Assembly (NCBI RefSeq): GCF_034314165.1
Contig: NZ_JAVIWK010000001.1
Span: 496,001-560,000, forward strand
Source of the DNA: Pseudomonas sp. Bout1
GTDB taxonomy: Bacteria; Pseudomonadota; Gammaproteobacteria; Pseudomonadales; Pseudomonadaceae
Reading direction: 5' to 3'
DNA length: 64,000 bases
The stretch's first letter is position 1, and each line of letters begins with the position of its first letter. The position numbers were made by a program, and so were the translations under genes. This document shows positions 55,160 through 64,000 of the stretch, one piece after another. The notes below the pieces were generated by a model that had not been told where the DNA came from, ran no database searches, and was given only the letters and a program-made list of their open reading frames with translations.

Positions 55160-55777
55160 ATGACGGACACAGCGAAATCGACGCCGAGCAAAGTCGAGAT
55201 TGTTCAGCGCGACAATGCCTACAAGGGCTTCTACAAACTGGACCGGCTGAAGCTGCGGCACGAGAAGTTTGATGGCGGCATGAGCCGTGAGCTCAGTCGT
55301 GAAGTCTTTGTTCGTCATGACGCTGTGTGTGTGCTGCCTTACGACCCGCAGCGCGATAAAGTGGTGTTGATCGAGCAGTTTCGCGTGGGCGCCATGGGCC
55401 GTACCGACAACCCATGGCTGATCGAAATGGTCGCCGGCCTGATCGACAAGGATGAGCAACCGGAGGAGGTTGCACACCGCGAAGCCGAAGAGGAAGCTGG
55501 CCTTACATTCTCCGCCCTCTGGCCGATCACTCAGTACTTTCCATCGCCGGGCGGCAGCACCGAATTTGTCCACTTGTTCCTGGGGCGTTGCGAAAGCGCC
55601 GGGGCCGGTGGCGTCCATGGACTGGAAGAGGAAGCCGAAGATATCCGCGTCACCGTGTGGGCTTTTGAAGATGCCCTGCAAGCGGTACGTGACGGTAAAA
55701 TTTCCAACGCAGCGAGCATTATTGCCCTGCAATGGCTTGCGCTTAATCGCGCAGAAGTGAGGGGGTTATGGCAGTAA
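55160..55777 (+). CDS. nudF: ADP-ribose pyrophosphatase (NudF-type Nudix hydrolase)
   Basis: This 205-residue Nudix enzyme hydrolyses ADP-ribose to AMP and ribose phosphate. The Nudix box GLIDKDEQPEEVAHREAEEE followed by AGL is complete (G-x5-E-x7-REUxEExGU). PYDPQRDKVVLIEQFRVGAM and the YFPSPGGSTEFVHLFLGRC region match the NudF/ADPR-PPase group. ATG 55160 has GAGGG six bases upstream. It begins a run nudF-yqiB-cpdA, overlapping the next gene by 10 bp. Confidence 0.95.
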   Translation: MTDTAKSTPSKVEIVQRDNAYKGFYKLDRLKLRHEKFDGGMSRELSREVFVRHDAVCVLPYDPQRDKVVLIEQFRVGAMGRTDNPWLIEMVAGLIDKDEQPEEVAHREAEEEAGLTFSALWPITQYFPSPGGSTEFVHLFLGRCESAGAGGVHGLEEEAEDIRVTVWAFEDALQAVRDGKISNAASIIALQWLALNRAEVRGLWQ

Positions 55778-56217
55778 AGACACGGGAGCGATATCGGGTT
55801 GACCTGATCGGGCTGCAAGCAGCCTGCGAGGCCAACTATGCACGGCTGATGCGGCTGTTGCCGGACATGCGCCACACCCCCGAGGCGCGGCGCATCGCGG
55901 TGACCCACGGTGACCAGATGCTCGGTGTGCTGACCCTGGAAGTGATCGTGAACTGCCCGTACACCACCACCCTGCGGGTGCGCCAGGAGCACAGCCTGCC
56001 ATGGTTGCCGGTGCCGCAGCTGGAAGTGCAGGTGTACCACGACGCCCGCATGGCCGAAGTAATCAGTGCCGAGCATGCACGACGCTTTCGCAGCATCTAT
56101 CCTTATCCCAATGTGTTCATGCACCAGCCCGATGAGAAAGCACAGCTCAATGTGTTCCTCGGCGAATGGTTGAGCCACTGCCTGGCCCTGGGCCACGAGT
56201 TCGAAGTCGTTCGATAG
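55768..56217 (+). CDS. yqiB: DUF1249 domain protein (YqiB-like)
   Basis: This 149-residue small soluble protein is of unknown function. The family pattern YRVDLIGLQAACEANYARLMRLLPD, CPYTTTLRVRQEH, LEVQVYHDARMAEV and a C-terminal PDEKAQLNVFLGEWLSHCLALGHE are clear. It is conserved between nudF and cpdA in enteric bacteria and Pseudomonas, so it probably shares their promoter. It overlaps nudF by 10 bp. Confidence 0.92.
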   Translation: MAVKTRERYRVDLIGLQAACEANYARLMRLLPDMRHTPEARRIAVTHGDQMLGVLTLEVIVNCPYTTTLRVRQEHSLPWLPVPQLEVQVYHDARMAEVISAEHARRFRSIYPYPNVFMHQPDEKAQLNVFLGEWLSHCLALGHEFEVVR

Positions 56218-56316
56218 ATGTGAACTGTGTCCGCTTCACGGGTTTCCTCTTTGTGTCCTGCCCCAGCATAATCGCCTCACATGACCATTCCTGTGATCAC
56301 GCCCTGGGAGAACGCC

Positions 56317-57132
56317 TTGCCGAGCGTATCCGCCTTGAACCCTGACGCTTCGGCGTTGCTGGTGCAGTTGTCTGACAGCCATTTGTTCGCCGAGGCGGAC
56401 GGCGCGCTGCTGGGCATGAATACCCGCGACAGTTTGCAACGGGTCATCGACGCGGTGCTGGCGCAGCAGCCGCAGATTGACCTGGTGCTGGCCACTGGGG
56501 ATTTGTCCCAGGACGGTACGCTTGCGTCCTATCAGGCGTTTCGCGACATGACCCGGCAGGTGCAGGCGCCGGCGCGCTGGATTCCGGGTAACCACGATGA
56601 GCCGCAGGTGATGCAGCAGGCGGCGATCAACAGCGCGCTGCTGGAGCCGGTGGTGGATGTGGGCAACTGGCGCGTGACCCTGCTGGACTCGGCTGTGCCG
56701 GGCTCGGTGCCGGGGTATTTGCAGGACCAGCAGCTGCAATTGCTGGCGCAGTCGTTGAGTGAGGCGCCGACGCGGCATCATCTGGTGTGTTTTCACCATC
56801 ATCCGGTGTCGATTGGGTGCGCGTGGATGGAGCCCATCGGGTTGCGTAATCCTGAGGCGCTGTTTGCGGTGTTGGATCGGTTTCCGCAGGTGCGGGCGGT
56901 GCTTTGGGGGCATGTGCATCAGGAGGTTGATCGGGAGCGCAATGGGGTGCGTTTGTTGGCTTCGCCGTCTACGTGCATTCAGTTCGCTCCCGGGAGTGAG
57001 GATTTCAAGGTGAGTGAGCAGGCGCCGGGGTATCGCTGGCTGCGGTTGCATGCCGACGGGCGGTTGGACACTGGCGTGGAGCGGGTTGAGGGGTTTGTGT
57101 TTCAGGTGGATTACGGTAGTGACGGGTATTGA
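56317..57132 (+). CDS. cpdA: 3',5'-cyclic-AMP phosphodiesterase CpdA
   Basis: CpdA is a class III metallophosphoesterase that hydrolyses cAMP and so limits Vfr/CRP signalling. The 271-residue protein has all family motifs: QLSDSHLF, ATGDLSQDGT, IPGNHDEP, FHHHPVSIG and LWGHVHQE. The start is taken at TTG 56317, with GGGAGA placed before it, giving M-PSVSALNPDASALLVQLSD. An in-frame ATG at 56281 has no ribosome-binding site and adds an unlikely leader. It is third in the nudF group and followed by the long inverted repeat. Confidence 0.92.
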   Translation: MPSVSALNPDASALLVQLSDSHLFAEADGALLGMNTRDSLQRVIDAVLAQQPQIDLVLATGDLSQDGTLASYQAFRDMTRQVQAPARWIPGNHDEPQVMQQAAINSALLEPVVDVGNWRVTLLDSAVPGSVPGYLQDQQLQLLAQSLSEAPTRHHLVCFHHHPVSIGCAWMEPIGLRNPEALFAVLDRFPQVRAVLWGHVHQEVDRERNGVRLLASPSTCIQFAPGSEDFKVSEQAPGYRWLRLHADGRLDTGVERVEGFVFQVDYGSDGY

Positions 57133-57143
57133 CGGTTTTGGGG

Positions 57144-57909
57144 GTATATCCGTTATTTAGGTAACGGCTACTTAGGGTTCCGCTCTTACAGCGGGTCACT
57201 TTTGAAAAGCGCAAAAGTAACCAAAACGCTCTGCCCCGCCTGTCGGCGCCTCGCTGTGGCTCGGCGTTCCCTCACTCCGGAATTGCTCCGCGGGCCGCCG
57301 CGACGGCCCGTCCCTGGCCCGTCGCGGCTAAACCGGCGTCCTGCCGGTTTACCCGCTCCTCAATCCCTGCGTTCGGCCTCGGGCTGAATGGGGCAGTCAG
57401 ATCAAGATCAAGAGCAAGAGCACGGCGGCCTGAAAGCCGACCTGAGTGTTAAAAGCCAAGGCAAAAGCTGTAGGAGCTGGCTTGCCGGCGATGCAGGCGA
57501 CTCGGTTTCTCAGACACCCCGCGGCGATGCCATCGCAGGCAAGCCAGCCCTACATTGGAACCGTGCCCGCTTTAGCTTTTGATCTGGCTTTTAACACTCA
57601 AGCCGGCCTGTAGGCCGCTGTGTTCTTGATCTGCTTGTGATCTTGATCTTAGGCGCCCCGTCAACCACGCTGGCCGAACGCAGGTATTACGGAGCGGGTA
57701 AACCGGCAGGACGCCGGTTTAGCCGCGACGGGCCAGGGACGGGCCGTCGCGGCGGCCCGCGGAGTAATGCCGGAGTGAGGGAACACCGAGCCTAGGCGAG
57801 GTGCCGAGTGGTGGGGCAAGAGCCTTTTGGTTACTTTTGGGCTCCTTTCAAAAGTGACCCGCCGTAAGGGCGGAACCCATACAAGCCATCACCCAAAAAA
57901 TGGATATAC
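57144..57909. repeat. Nested long inverted repeat, about 766 bp
   Basis: The outer arms (57144-57394 and 57652-57909) are near-identical inverted copies sharing long exact blocks such as GCGGGTCACTTTTGAAA and GCTAAACCGGCGTCCTGCCG. The middle arms (57399-57469 and 57574-57650) share GATCAAGATCA, GGCTTTTAACACTCAAG-type and AAAAGCT blocks. A REP pair (57468-57554) sits at the centre. No ORF in it looks protein-coding. It fills the cpdA-yqiA gap. It resembles composite repeat units known in P. fluorescens genomes, but I recognise the class only generally. Confidence 0.9.
57468..57554. repeat. REP pair at centre of the long inverted repeat
   Basis: CTGTAGGAGCTGGCTTGCCG at 57468 is inverted to 57554, with imperfect arms. 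It forms the innermost of three concentric dyads. Confidence 0.85.
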
Positions 57910-57988
57910 ACCCAGAAACCCCGCTAGAGCCTAGCCCCCAAGTTCCCTGTAAACTGCCCCTCTTTAAGCCGACCCCAGAGGACCCGGA

Positions 57989-58597
57989 ATGTCCGCATCG
58001 ATCTTGTATATCCACGGTTTCAACAGCGCACCAGCCTCCAACAAGGCCAGCCAACTGATCACCGTGATGGACAGCCTCGGTCTGGCCGACCAACTACGGG
58101 TGCCGGCCCTGCATCACCACCCCCGCCAGGCGATCCCCCAGTTGGAGGAAGCGATCCGTGACCTCGGAAGGCCACTGCTGGTCGGCAGCTCACTCGGCGG
58201 CTACTATGCAACCCATCTTGCCGAACGCCATGGCCTCAACGCCTTGCTGGTCAACCCGGCGGTCAGCCCTCATCGGATGTTCGACGGTTACCTGGGCACC
58301 CAGAAGAACCTCTACACCGACGAGACCTGGGAATTGACCCTCGACCACGTCACGGCCCTGGCCGAGCTGGAAGTGCCGGCGCCCCAAGACGGCCAGCGTT
58401 ATCAGGTGTGGTTGCAGACCGGGGACGAAACACTGGATTATCGGCTCGCCCAGCAGTATTACCGGGCCTGTGCCCTGCGCATCCAGGCCGGCGGCGACCA
58501 TGGTTACCAGGGCTTCGCCCAGCAGTTACCGGCGCTGTTGAGTTTTGCCGGCATAGGCTCCGATCAGTACCAATCCTTCGATTTCACCGCATTGTGA
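57989..58597 (+). CDS. yqiA: Esterase YqiA
   Basis: This 202-residue small alpha/beta hydrolase has the nucleophile elbow LVGSSLGGYYATHLAE (Ser near residue 69), an N-terminal ILYIHGFNSAPASNKASQL with the oxyanion loop, and a catalytic GGDHGYQGFA His near the end. The natural substrate is unknown; the E. coli homologue hydrolyses short acyl esters. It lies 44 bp before parE, as in many gamma-proteobacteria. Confidence 0.94.
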   Translation: MSASILYIHGFNSAPASNKASQLITVMDSLGLADQLRVPALHHHPRQAIPQLEEAIRDLGRPLLVGSSLGGYYATHLAERHGLNALLVNPAVSPHRMFDGYLGTQKNLYTDETWELTLDHVTALAELEVPAPQDGQRYQVWLQTGDETLDYRLAQQYYRACALRIQAGGDHGYQGFAQQLPALLSFAGIGSDQYQSFDFTAL

Positions 58598-58641
58598 AAC
58601 CGCAGGTTACTTTTTAATCGAACGACTCACGACGAGACCCC

Positions 58642-60546
58642 ATGGCCACTCCCAGCGCTAGCTCTTATAACGCCGACGCCATCGAAGTCCTCTCGGGCCT
58701 CGACCCGGTGCGCAAACGCCCCGGCATGTACACCGACACCAGTCGGCCGAACCACCTTGCCCAGGAAGTCATCGACAACAGCGTCGACGAAGCCTTGGCC
58801 GGGCACGCCAAGTCGGTACAAGTCATCCTTCACGCCGACCATTCCCTGGAAGTGTCCGACGACGGTCGCGGCATGCCGGTGGACATTCACCCGGAAGAGG
58901 GTGTGTCGGGCGTCGAGCTGATCCTCACCAAGCTGCACGCCGGCGGCAAGTTCTCGAACAAGAACTACCAGTTCTCCGGCGGCCTGCACGGTGTGGGTAT
59001 TTCCGTGGTCAACGCCTTGTCGAACCACGTGCGGGTCAAGGTCAAGCGCGACGGCAACGAGTACCAGATGACTTTCGCCGATGGCTATAAAGCCACCGAC
59101 CTGGAAGTGATCGGCACCGTCGGCAAGCGCAATACCGGCACCAGCGTGTATTTTGCGCCGGACCCGAAATACTTCGATTCACCCAAGTTCTCCATCAGCC
59201 GCCTCAAGCACGTGCTCAAGGCCAAGGCTGTGCTGTGCCCGGGCCTGCTGGTCAGCTTTGAAGACAAAGGCACCGGCGAAAAGATCGAGTGGCACTACGA
59301 AGACGGCCTGCGCTCCTACCTCGAAGACTCCGTCAGCGACTTCGAGCGCCTGCCCAACGAGCCGTTCTGCGGCAGCCTGGCCGGTAACAAGGAAGCCGTG
59401 GATTGGGCTTTGCTGTGGCTGCCGGAAGGCGGCGACAGCGTCCAGGAAAGCTACGTCAACCTGATCCCGACTGCCCAGGGCGGCACCCACGTCAACGGGT
59501 TGCGCCAGGGTTTGCTGGATGCCATGCGCGAATTCTGCGAATACCGCAGCCTGCTGCCACGTGGCGTCAAGCTGGCACCGGAAGACGTCTGGGAGCGGAT
59601 CGCGTTCGTCCTGTCGATGAAGATGCAGGAGCCGCAATTCTCCGGCCAGACCAAGGAGCGCCTGTCGTCCCGCGAAGCGGCGGCGTTTGTCTCCGGTGTG
59701 GTCAAGGACGCCTTCAGCCTGTGGCTCAATGAACACCCCGAATTGGGCCTGGCTCTGGCAGAACTGGCGATCAATAACGCCGGCCGCCGCCTGAAGGCCA
59801 GCAAGAAAGTCGAGCGCAAGCGCATCACCCAGGGCCCGGCACTCCCGGGCAAGCTGGCGGACTGCGCCGGGCAAGACCCAATGCGCTCCGAGCTGTTCCT
59901 GGTCGAAGGTGACTCTGCCGGCGGTTCTGCCAAGCAAGCACGGGACAAGGAATTCCAGGCGATCCTGCCCCTGCGCGGCAAGATTCTCAACACCTGGGAA
60001 GTCGACGGCAGCGAAGTGCTGGCCAGCCAGGAAGTGCACAACATCGCCGTGGCCATCGGGGTTGACCCGGGCTCGGCCGATATCGCCCAGCTGCGCTACG
60101 GCAAAATCTGCATCCTCGCCGACGCCGACTCCGACGGCCTGCACATTGCGACCCTGCTCTGCGCGCTGTTCGTCCAGCATTTCCGCCCGTTGGTGGATGC
60201 CGGTCACGTCTATGTCGCCATGCCGCCGCTGTACCGTATCGACCTGGGCAAAGAGATTTTCTACGCCCTGGACGAAGCCGAGCGTGATGGCATTCTCGAC
60301 CGCCTGGTGGCGGAGAAGAAACGCGGCAAGCCTCAGGTCACCCGATTCAAAGGCCTGGGTGAGATGAACCCGCCGCAATTGCGGGAAACCACCATGGACC
60401 CGAACACCCGGCGCCTGGTGCAATTGACCCTGGAAGATTTTGCCGCCACCTCGGAAATGATGGACATGTTGCTGGCGAAGAAACGTGCGCCGGATCGCAA
60501 GAGCTGGCTGGAGTCCAAGGGCAACCTGGCCGAGGTTCTGGGCTGA
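58642..60546 (+). CDS. parE: DNA topoisomerase IV subunit B ParE
   Basis: ParE is the ATPase subunit of topoisomerase IV, which unlinks daughter chromosomes. The 634-residue protein (E. coli 630) has GHKL ATP-site motifs (EVIDNSVDEALAGHA, DDGRGMPVD, GGLHGVGISVVNAL), the transducer, and the TOPRIM segment LVEGDSAGGSAKQARDKEFQ (about 418-437). PLRGKILNTWEV and DADSDGLHI follow. The quinolone region looks wild type. Its stop overlaps the next start as TGATG. Confidence 0.98.
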   Translation: MATPSASSYNADAIEVLSGLDPVRKRPGMYTDTSRPNHLAQEVIDNSVDEALAGHAKSVQVILHADHSLEVSDDGRGMPVDIHPEEGVSGVELILTKLHAGGKFSNKNYQFSGGLHGVGISVVNALSNHVRVKVKRDGNEYQMTFADGYKATDLEVIGTVGKRNTGTSVYFAPDPKYFDSPKFSISRLKHVLKAKAVLCPGLLVSFEDKGTGEKIEWHYEDGLRSYLEDSVSDFERLPNEPFCGSLAGNKEAVDWALLWLPEGGDSVQESYVNLIPTAQGGTHVNGLRQGLLDAMREFCEYRSLLPRGVKLAPEDVWERIAFVLSMKMQEPQFSGQTKERLSSREAAAFVSGVVKDAFSLWLNEHPELGLALAELAINNAGRRLKASKKVERKRITQGPALPGKLADCAGQDPMRSELFLVEGDSAGGSAKQARDKEFQAILPLRGKILNTWEVDGSEVLASQEVHNIAVAIGVDPGSADIAQLRYGKICILADADSDGLHIATLLCALFVQHFRPLVDAGHVYVAMPPLYRIDLGKEIFYALDEAERDGILDRLVAEKKRGKPQVTRFKGLGEMNPPQLRETTMDPNTRRLVQLTLEDFAATSEMMDMLLAKKRAPDRKSWLESKGNLAEVLG

Positions 60547-61550
60547 TGCGCAGCGGTTTCGCCCTGGCGATTCTGTTGTTGAGCGGGTTGGCGTCCACCT
60601 CGGTGGTCGCGGCGCCCGTGGATGAGCTGAAGCTGTTGTCTGAACACCCGGTGGAAGGCATGCGCGGCGGTAACCTGTCGGGCCTGGCCTTGTGTGGCGA
60701 TGAGTTGTGGACGGTGTCCGACCGCGACGACGACCAGATTTATCGGCTGGATACCTCTGCGCCGGTTTGGAAGGCTGAGAAGTTCGGCATCGATGTTCCA
60801 CCGGTGCCGGCGTCCGGGTTGCCCTGGGGGCTACGCTCGCGAAACACGGCTGCGTCATTTATTCGCGGTGGTGACCTGGATTTTGAGGGCATCAGCTGCG
60901 ATGCGGCGGGCAACCGCTACATTGTCAGCGAGGCTCACGCGGCTGTGCTGAGAGTGCCGTTTTCCGGCGAACACGGTAACACTGAGTGGTTGAAGATCGC
61001 CCCGGGCATGGTGCGCGAAGCCCGGGCCAGTGGCATGTTGTTGCACTTCAATGCACTGTTCGAAGGGCTGGCGGTGAACCCGGAAGGCAATCAGATCTGG
61101 CTCGCGGCTGAACGCGAGCGGCGCGGGTTGATTTCCATCAAGCGCCCGCAAACCCTCTGGGATTGCGACGGTCCTTGCGTGTTGTTGAGCGAGGCGGGCA
61201 CCGAGATGCAGCCGGCGCAGATGCCCAAGGCCAAAGCGGTGTCGCGCAATTTCTCTGACATCGCGTTGTTCGAGGGCAAGCTGTTTACCCTCGAAAGCAG
61301 CCAGTTTCAGCTGTGCCGGCGTGATCCCGTGACGGCGAAGGTTGAGCAATGCTGGTCCTATGCCGATGAAATGCTGGCGCCGCAGCGCCAATACAATCAG
61401 CCCTACGGCCTGGCCGAAGCGTTGGTGATCGATGCTCAAGGTGCCTGGATTGGCCTGGACAATAATTTCGGCGCTCGCGCCGATGGCGAAAAACGGCCGA
61501 TGGTCTATCGTTTCGCCGCCCCTGCGGGTGGCTGGAGCGTCAAGCCATGA
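60546..61550 (+). CDS. Esterase-like activity of phytase family protein, exported
   Basis: This 334-residue protein has a signal peptide (MRSGFALAILLLSGLASTSV, cleavage near VAAAPVD) and a beta-propeller-like body. The pattern NLSGLALCGDELWTVSDRDD, GDLDFEGISCDAAGNRYIVSEA and FEGLAVNPEGNQIWLAAERE is typical of the phytase-like esterase family (PF13449). Activity is unproven. It is translationally coupled to parE and to the next gene, forming a conserved parE-...-parC block. Confidence 0.87.
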   Translation: MRSGFALAILLLSGLASTSVVAAPVDELKLLSEHPVEGMRGGNLSGLALCGDELWTVSDRDDDQIYRLDTSAPVWKAEKFGIDVPPVPASGLPWGLRSRNTAASFIRGGDLDFEGISCDAAGNRYIVSEAHAAVLRVPFSGEHGNTEWLKIAPGMVREARASGMLLHFNALFEGLAVNPEGNQIWLAAERERRGLISIKRPQTLWDCDGPCVLLSEAGTEMQPAQMPKAKAVSRNFSDIALFEGKLFTLESSQFQLCRRDPVTAKVEQCWSYADEMLAPQRQYNQPYGLAEALVIDAQGAWIGLDNNFGARADGEKRPMVYRFAAPAGGWSVKP

Positions 61551-62068
61551 GCAGCCAGCCCGCCGGCAAGCGCGCCGGCCGTGTGTTGATGTTTGTGGCA
61601 TGGGGCGCAGGATTGTTTTTGGCAACACGGTTTTTTGGGCAGTGGGAAGCGCGTCAGGAAAATCCCAATGCCGTGGTGACCTCGGAACAACACGAGGGTT
61701 ATATCGAAGTAAAACTGCTGGGCAACGGCCAAGGGCATTTTGTTGCCACTGGCCAGATCAACGGCCAGCCAGTGGAGTTTATGCTCGACACCGGGGCCAC
61801 CGACGTGGCGGTTCCGGCCGAACTGGCCGACCGTCTCGGGCTTAAACGCGGCATGCCGGTTGGCGTGAGTACTGCCAACGGGCGAACCCAAGGCTTGCGG
61901 ACCGAACTGGGCCGCCTGCAACTGGGCGATATCGTCCTGCACGATGTGCGCGCCCTGGTGGTTCCGGGGTTGGGCGATGAACAGGTATTGCTGGGCATGA
62001 GTGCGTTGAAACAACTTGAATTTACCCAGCGCAGCGGCACCTTGCTGCTGCGCCAGACCAAACAATGA
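61547..62068 (+). CDS. TIGR02281-type retroviral-like aspartic protease, membrane-anchored
   Basis: This 173-residue protein has an N-terminal membrane anchor ([17 protein letters not shown]) and a single aspartic protease half (clan AA) with the catalytic motif [13 protein letters not shown] (Asp near 82) and [12 protein letters not shown] near the end. It would need to dimerise to be active, presumably in the periplasm. Substrate unknown. It overlaps the upstream gene by 4 bp and lies 10 bp before parC. Confidence 0.9.
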   Translation: MSSQPAGKRAGRVLMFVAWGAGLFLATRFFGQWEARQENPNAVVTSEQHEGYIEVKLLGNGQGHFVATGQINGQPVEFMLDTGATDVAVPAELADRLGLKRGMPVGVSTANGRTQGLRTELGRLQLGDIVLHDVRALVVPGLGDEQVLLGMSALKQLEFTQRSGTLLLRQTKQ

Positions 62069-62078
62069 TGAGGCCCGC

Positions 62079-64000
62079 ATGAGTGACATCCTTGCAGACA
62101 GCTTAGACGGCGTTGAACGCCGGTCGCTGGCTGACTTCACCGAAAATGCCTACCTCAACTACTCGATGTACGTAATCATGGACCGTGCCTTGCCGCATAT
62201 CGGCGACGGCCTGAAGCCCGTGCAGCGGCGCATCATCTATGCGATGAGTGAGTTGGGCCTGGACGCTGACTCCAAGCACAAGAAGTCGGCGCGTACCGTC
62301 GGTGACGTGCTCGGCAAGTTCCACCCCCACGGCGACTCGGCGTGCTATGAGGCCATGGTGCTGATGGCCCAGCCGTTCAGCTACCGCTACACGCTGGTGG
62401 ACGGCCAGGGTAACTGGGGTGCGCCGGATGATCCCAAGTCCTTCGCCGCCATGCGCTACACCGAAGCGCGCCTGTCGCGGTATTCGCAGGTGCTGCTCAG
62501 TGAGCTGGGCCAGGGTACGGCCAATTGGGGGCCGAATTTTGACGGCACCCTCGACGAACCGCTGGTGTTGCCGGCACGTTTGCCGAATATCCTGCTCAAT
62601 GGCACCACCGGCATCGCCGTGGGCATGGCCACGGACGTACCGCCGCACAACCTGCGGGAAGTGGCCACTGCCTGCGTGCGCTTGTTGGACGAGCCCAAGG
62701 CCACGGTCGAACAGCTCTGCGAACACATTCAAGGCCCGGACTACCCGACCGAAGCGGAAATCATCACGCCTCGCGCCGACCTGCTGAAAATCTACCAGAC
62801 CGGCAAAGGCTCGGTGCGCATGCGCGCCGTGTACCACATTGAAGACGGCGACATCATCGTCACCGCGCTGCCACACCAGGTGTCTGGCGCCAAGGTGCTG
62901 GAGCAGATCGCCGCGCTGATGCAGGCCAAGCCCTCGAAGCTGCCGCAAGTCGCCGACCTGCGTGACGAGTCCGACCACGAGAACCCGTGCCGCATCGTAA
63001 TAATCCCGACCAACAGCCGGGTCGACCACGAAGTGCTGATGCAGCATCTGTTCGCCAGCACCGAGCTGGAGTCCAGCTACCGGGTCAACATCAACATCAT
63101 CGGCCTGGACGGCAAGCCGCAGTTGAAGAACCTGCGGGCATTGCTGGTGGAATGGCTGGAATTCCGGGTGCAGACCGTGCGTCGTCGCCTGCAATTTCGC
63201 CTCGACAAGGTCGAACGCCGCCTGCACCTGTTGGACGGTTTGCTGATTGCCTACCTCAACCTGGATGAAGTGATCCACATCATCCGTACCGCCGAGCACC
63301 CGAAAGCCGAGCTGATCGCGCGCTTCGAACTCAGCGAAATCCAGGCGGACTACATCCTCGACACCCGTCTGCGTCAGTTGGCGCGACTGGAAGAGATGAA
63401 GCTGCGCGACGAACAGGACGCGCTGCTCAAGGAACAAGCCAAGCTCCAGGCCCTGCTGGGCAGCGAGGCCAAGCTGAAGAAGCTGGTGCGCACCGAGCTG
63501 ATCAAGGACGCCGAAACCTATGGCGACGACCGCCGTTCGCCGATTGTCGAGCGCGCCGAAGCCAAGGCCCTGACCGAAACCGAGCTGCTGCCCAACGAGA
63601 AAATTACCGTCGTTTTGTCGGAAAAGGGTTGGGTTCGTTCAGCCAAAGGGCATGATATTGACGCCACTGGCCTGTCGTACAAGGCGGGCGACGGTTTTAA
63701 AACCTCAGCGGCCGGGCGTTCCAACCAGTTTGCGGTGTTTATCGACTCCACCGGGCGCAGTTATTCGGTGCCGGCACATACCTTGCCGTCGGCACGGGGG
63801 CAGGGCGAACCGTTGACCGGGCGCCTGACACCACCGCCAGGGGCGAATTTTGAATGCGTGCTGCTGCCGGACGATGATTCGCTGTACGTTATCGCCTCCG
63901 ATGCGGGCTACGGGTTCGTGGTCAAGGGTGAAGACCTGCAGGCCAAGAACAAGGCGGGCAAGGCGTTGTTGAGCCTGCCAAACAACGCCAAGGTTATCCT
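62079..64000 (+). CDS. parC: DNA topoisomerase IV subunit A ParC, 3'-truncated by window edge
   Basis: ParC is the DNA-cleaving subunit of topoisomerase IV. About 640 residues are visible from ATG 62079 ([20 protein letters not shown]). The winged-helix domain has [15 protein letters not shown] with wild-type Ser87 and Glu91 of the quinolone region, and the catalytic Tyr127 in [14 protein letters not shown]. The coiled tower follows ([45 protein letters not shown]). The C-terminal beta-pinwheel begins near residue 500 and runs off the end. It is not closed by a stop within the window. It is the last gene of the parE group. Confidence 0.97.
   Translation, partial: MSDILADSLDGVERRSLADFTENAYLNYSMYVIMDRALPHIGDGLKPVQRRIIYAMSELGLDADSKHKKSARTVGDVLGKFHPHGDSACYEAMVLMAQPFSYRYTLVDGQGNWGAPDDPKSFAAMRYTEARLSRYSQVLLSELGQGTANWGPNFDGTLDEPLVLPARLPNILLNGTTGIAVGMATDVPPHNLREVATACVRLLDEPKATVEQLCEHIQGPDYPTEAEIITPRADLLKIYQTGKGSVRMRAVYHIEDGDIIVTALPHQVSGAKVLEQIAALMQAKPSKLPQVADLRDESDHENPCRIVIIPTNSRVDHEVLMQHLFASTELESSYRVNINIIGLDGKPQLKNLRALLVEWLEFRVQTVRRRLQFRLDKVERRLHLLDGLLIAYLNLDEVIHIIRTAEHPKAELIARFELSEIQADYILDTRLRQLARLEEMKLRDEQDALLKEQAKLQALLGSEAKLKKLVRTELIKDAETYGDDRRSPIVERAEAKALTETELLPNEKITVVLSEKGWVRSAKGHDIDATGLSYKAGDGFKTSAAGRSNQFAVFIDSTGRSYSVPAHTLPSARGQGEPLTGRLTPPPGANFECVLLPDDDSLYVIASDAGYGFVVKGEDLQAKNKAGKALLSLPNNAKVI

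Noticed and set aside
57388..57582. Small frame inside the nested inverted repeat
   Set aside because: It reads through the repeat arms and REP, is rich in Gln and Lys from GATCAAGA-type repeats, and has no ribosome-binding site.

Overview
This is 64 kb of GC-rich chromosome from a Pseudomonas of the fluorescens group. The evidence is the gene content (putA/putP, aceEF, glnE, a waaF-waaC-waaG-waaP core LPS operon, waaL, msbA, hldE, waaA, thiC, parE/parC), a gene order that as I remember it parallels the PA4964-PA5019 stretch of P. aeruginosa, and many fluorescens-type REP palindromes between genes. Both ends are cut: putA lacks its C-terminus on the left and parC lacks its C-terminus on the right. 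I see no tRNA, rRNA, CRISPR array, insertion sequence or prophage.

Layout. 1-5.2 kb holds proline catabolism and uptake (putA, putP, divergent, with repeated GGTGCAAC boxes between them) and a DUF2165 membrane protein. 5.4-8.45 kb is a small type VI secretion islet: an orphan VgrG and a DUF4123 adaptor with no effector. It ends against a roughly 30-codon antisense relic of an O-acetylhomoserine sulfhydrylase gene and a REP pair. 8.5-12.8 kb carries rlmJ, msrA and the EAL/degenerate-GGDEF phosphodiesterase dipA. 13.2-17.5 kb is the aceE-aceF pyruvate dehydrogenase operon, preceded by two GntR-like operators. 17.9-20.9 kb is glnE.

20.9-48.8 kb is the LPS core locus. The tightly overlapping operon waaF-waaC-waaG-waaP-wapP-wapQ-double kinase builds and phosphorylates the inner core. 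After an interruption by a YncD/PqqU-like TonB receptor and two YceK-type lipoproteins, a second operon (carbamoyltransferase, mig-14, dnpA, ssg, wapR) decorates the core. An O-antigen ligase-kinase fusion runs the other way. Then come msbA (lipid A-core flippase), hldE (heptose precursor) and, after a small redox/efflux/LysR cluster, waaA (Kdo transfer).

49-54.9 kb has a TolC-family outer membrane channel, a TPP riboswitch with thiC, the HMP transporter cytX and a DUF3298 lipoprotein. 55.2-64 kb is the nudF-yqiB-cpdA-yqiA-parE-esterase-aspartic protease-parC series. It is interrupted at 57.1-57.9 kb by a roughly 766-bp nested long inverted repeat that carries no gene and is the most conspicuous non-coding structure in the window.

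Nothing here is convincingly a new multi-gene system. The observations I would follow first are the nested palindrome, the twin operators before aceE, the kinase domains that lack the catalytic Asp in the LPS locus, and the effector-less VgrG/adaptor islet abutting a gene relic.
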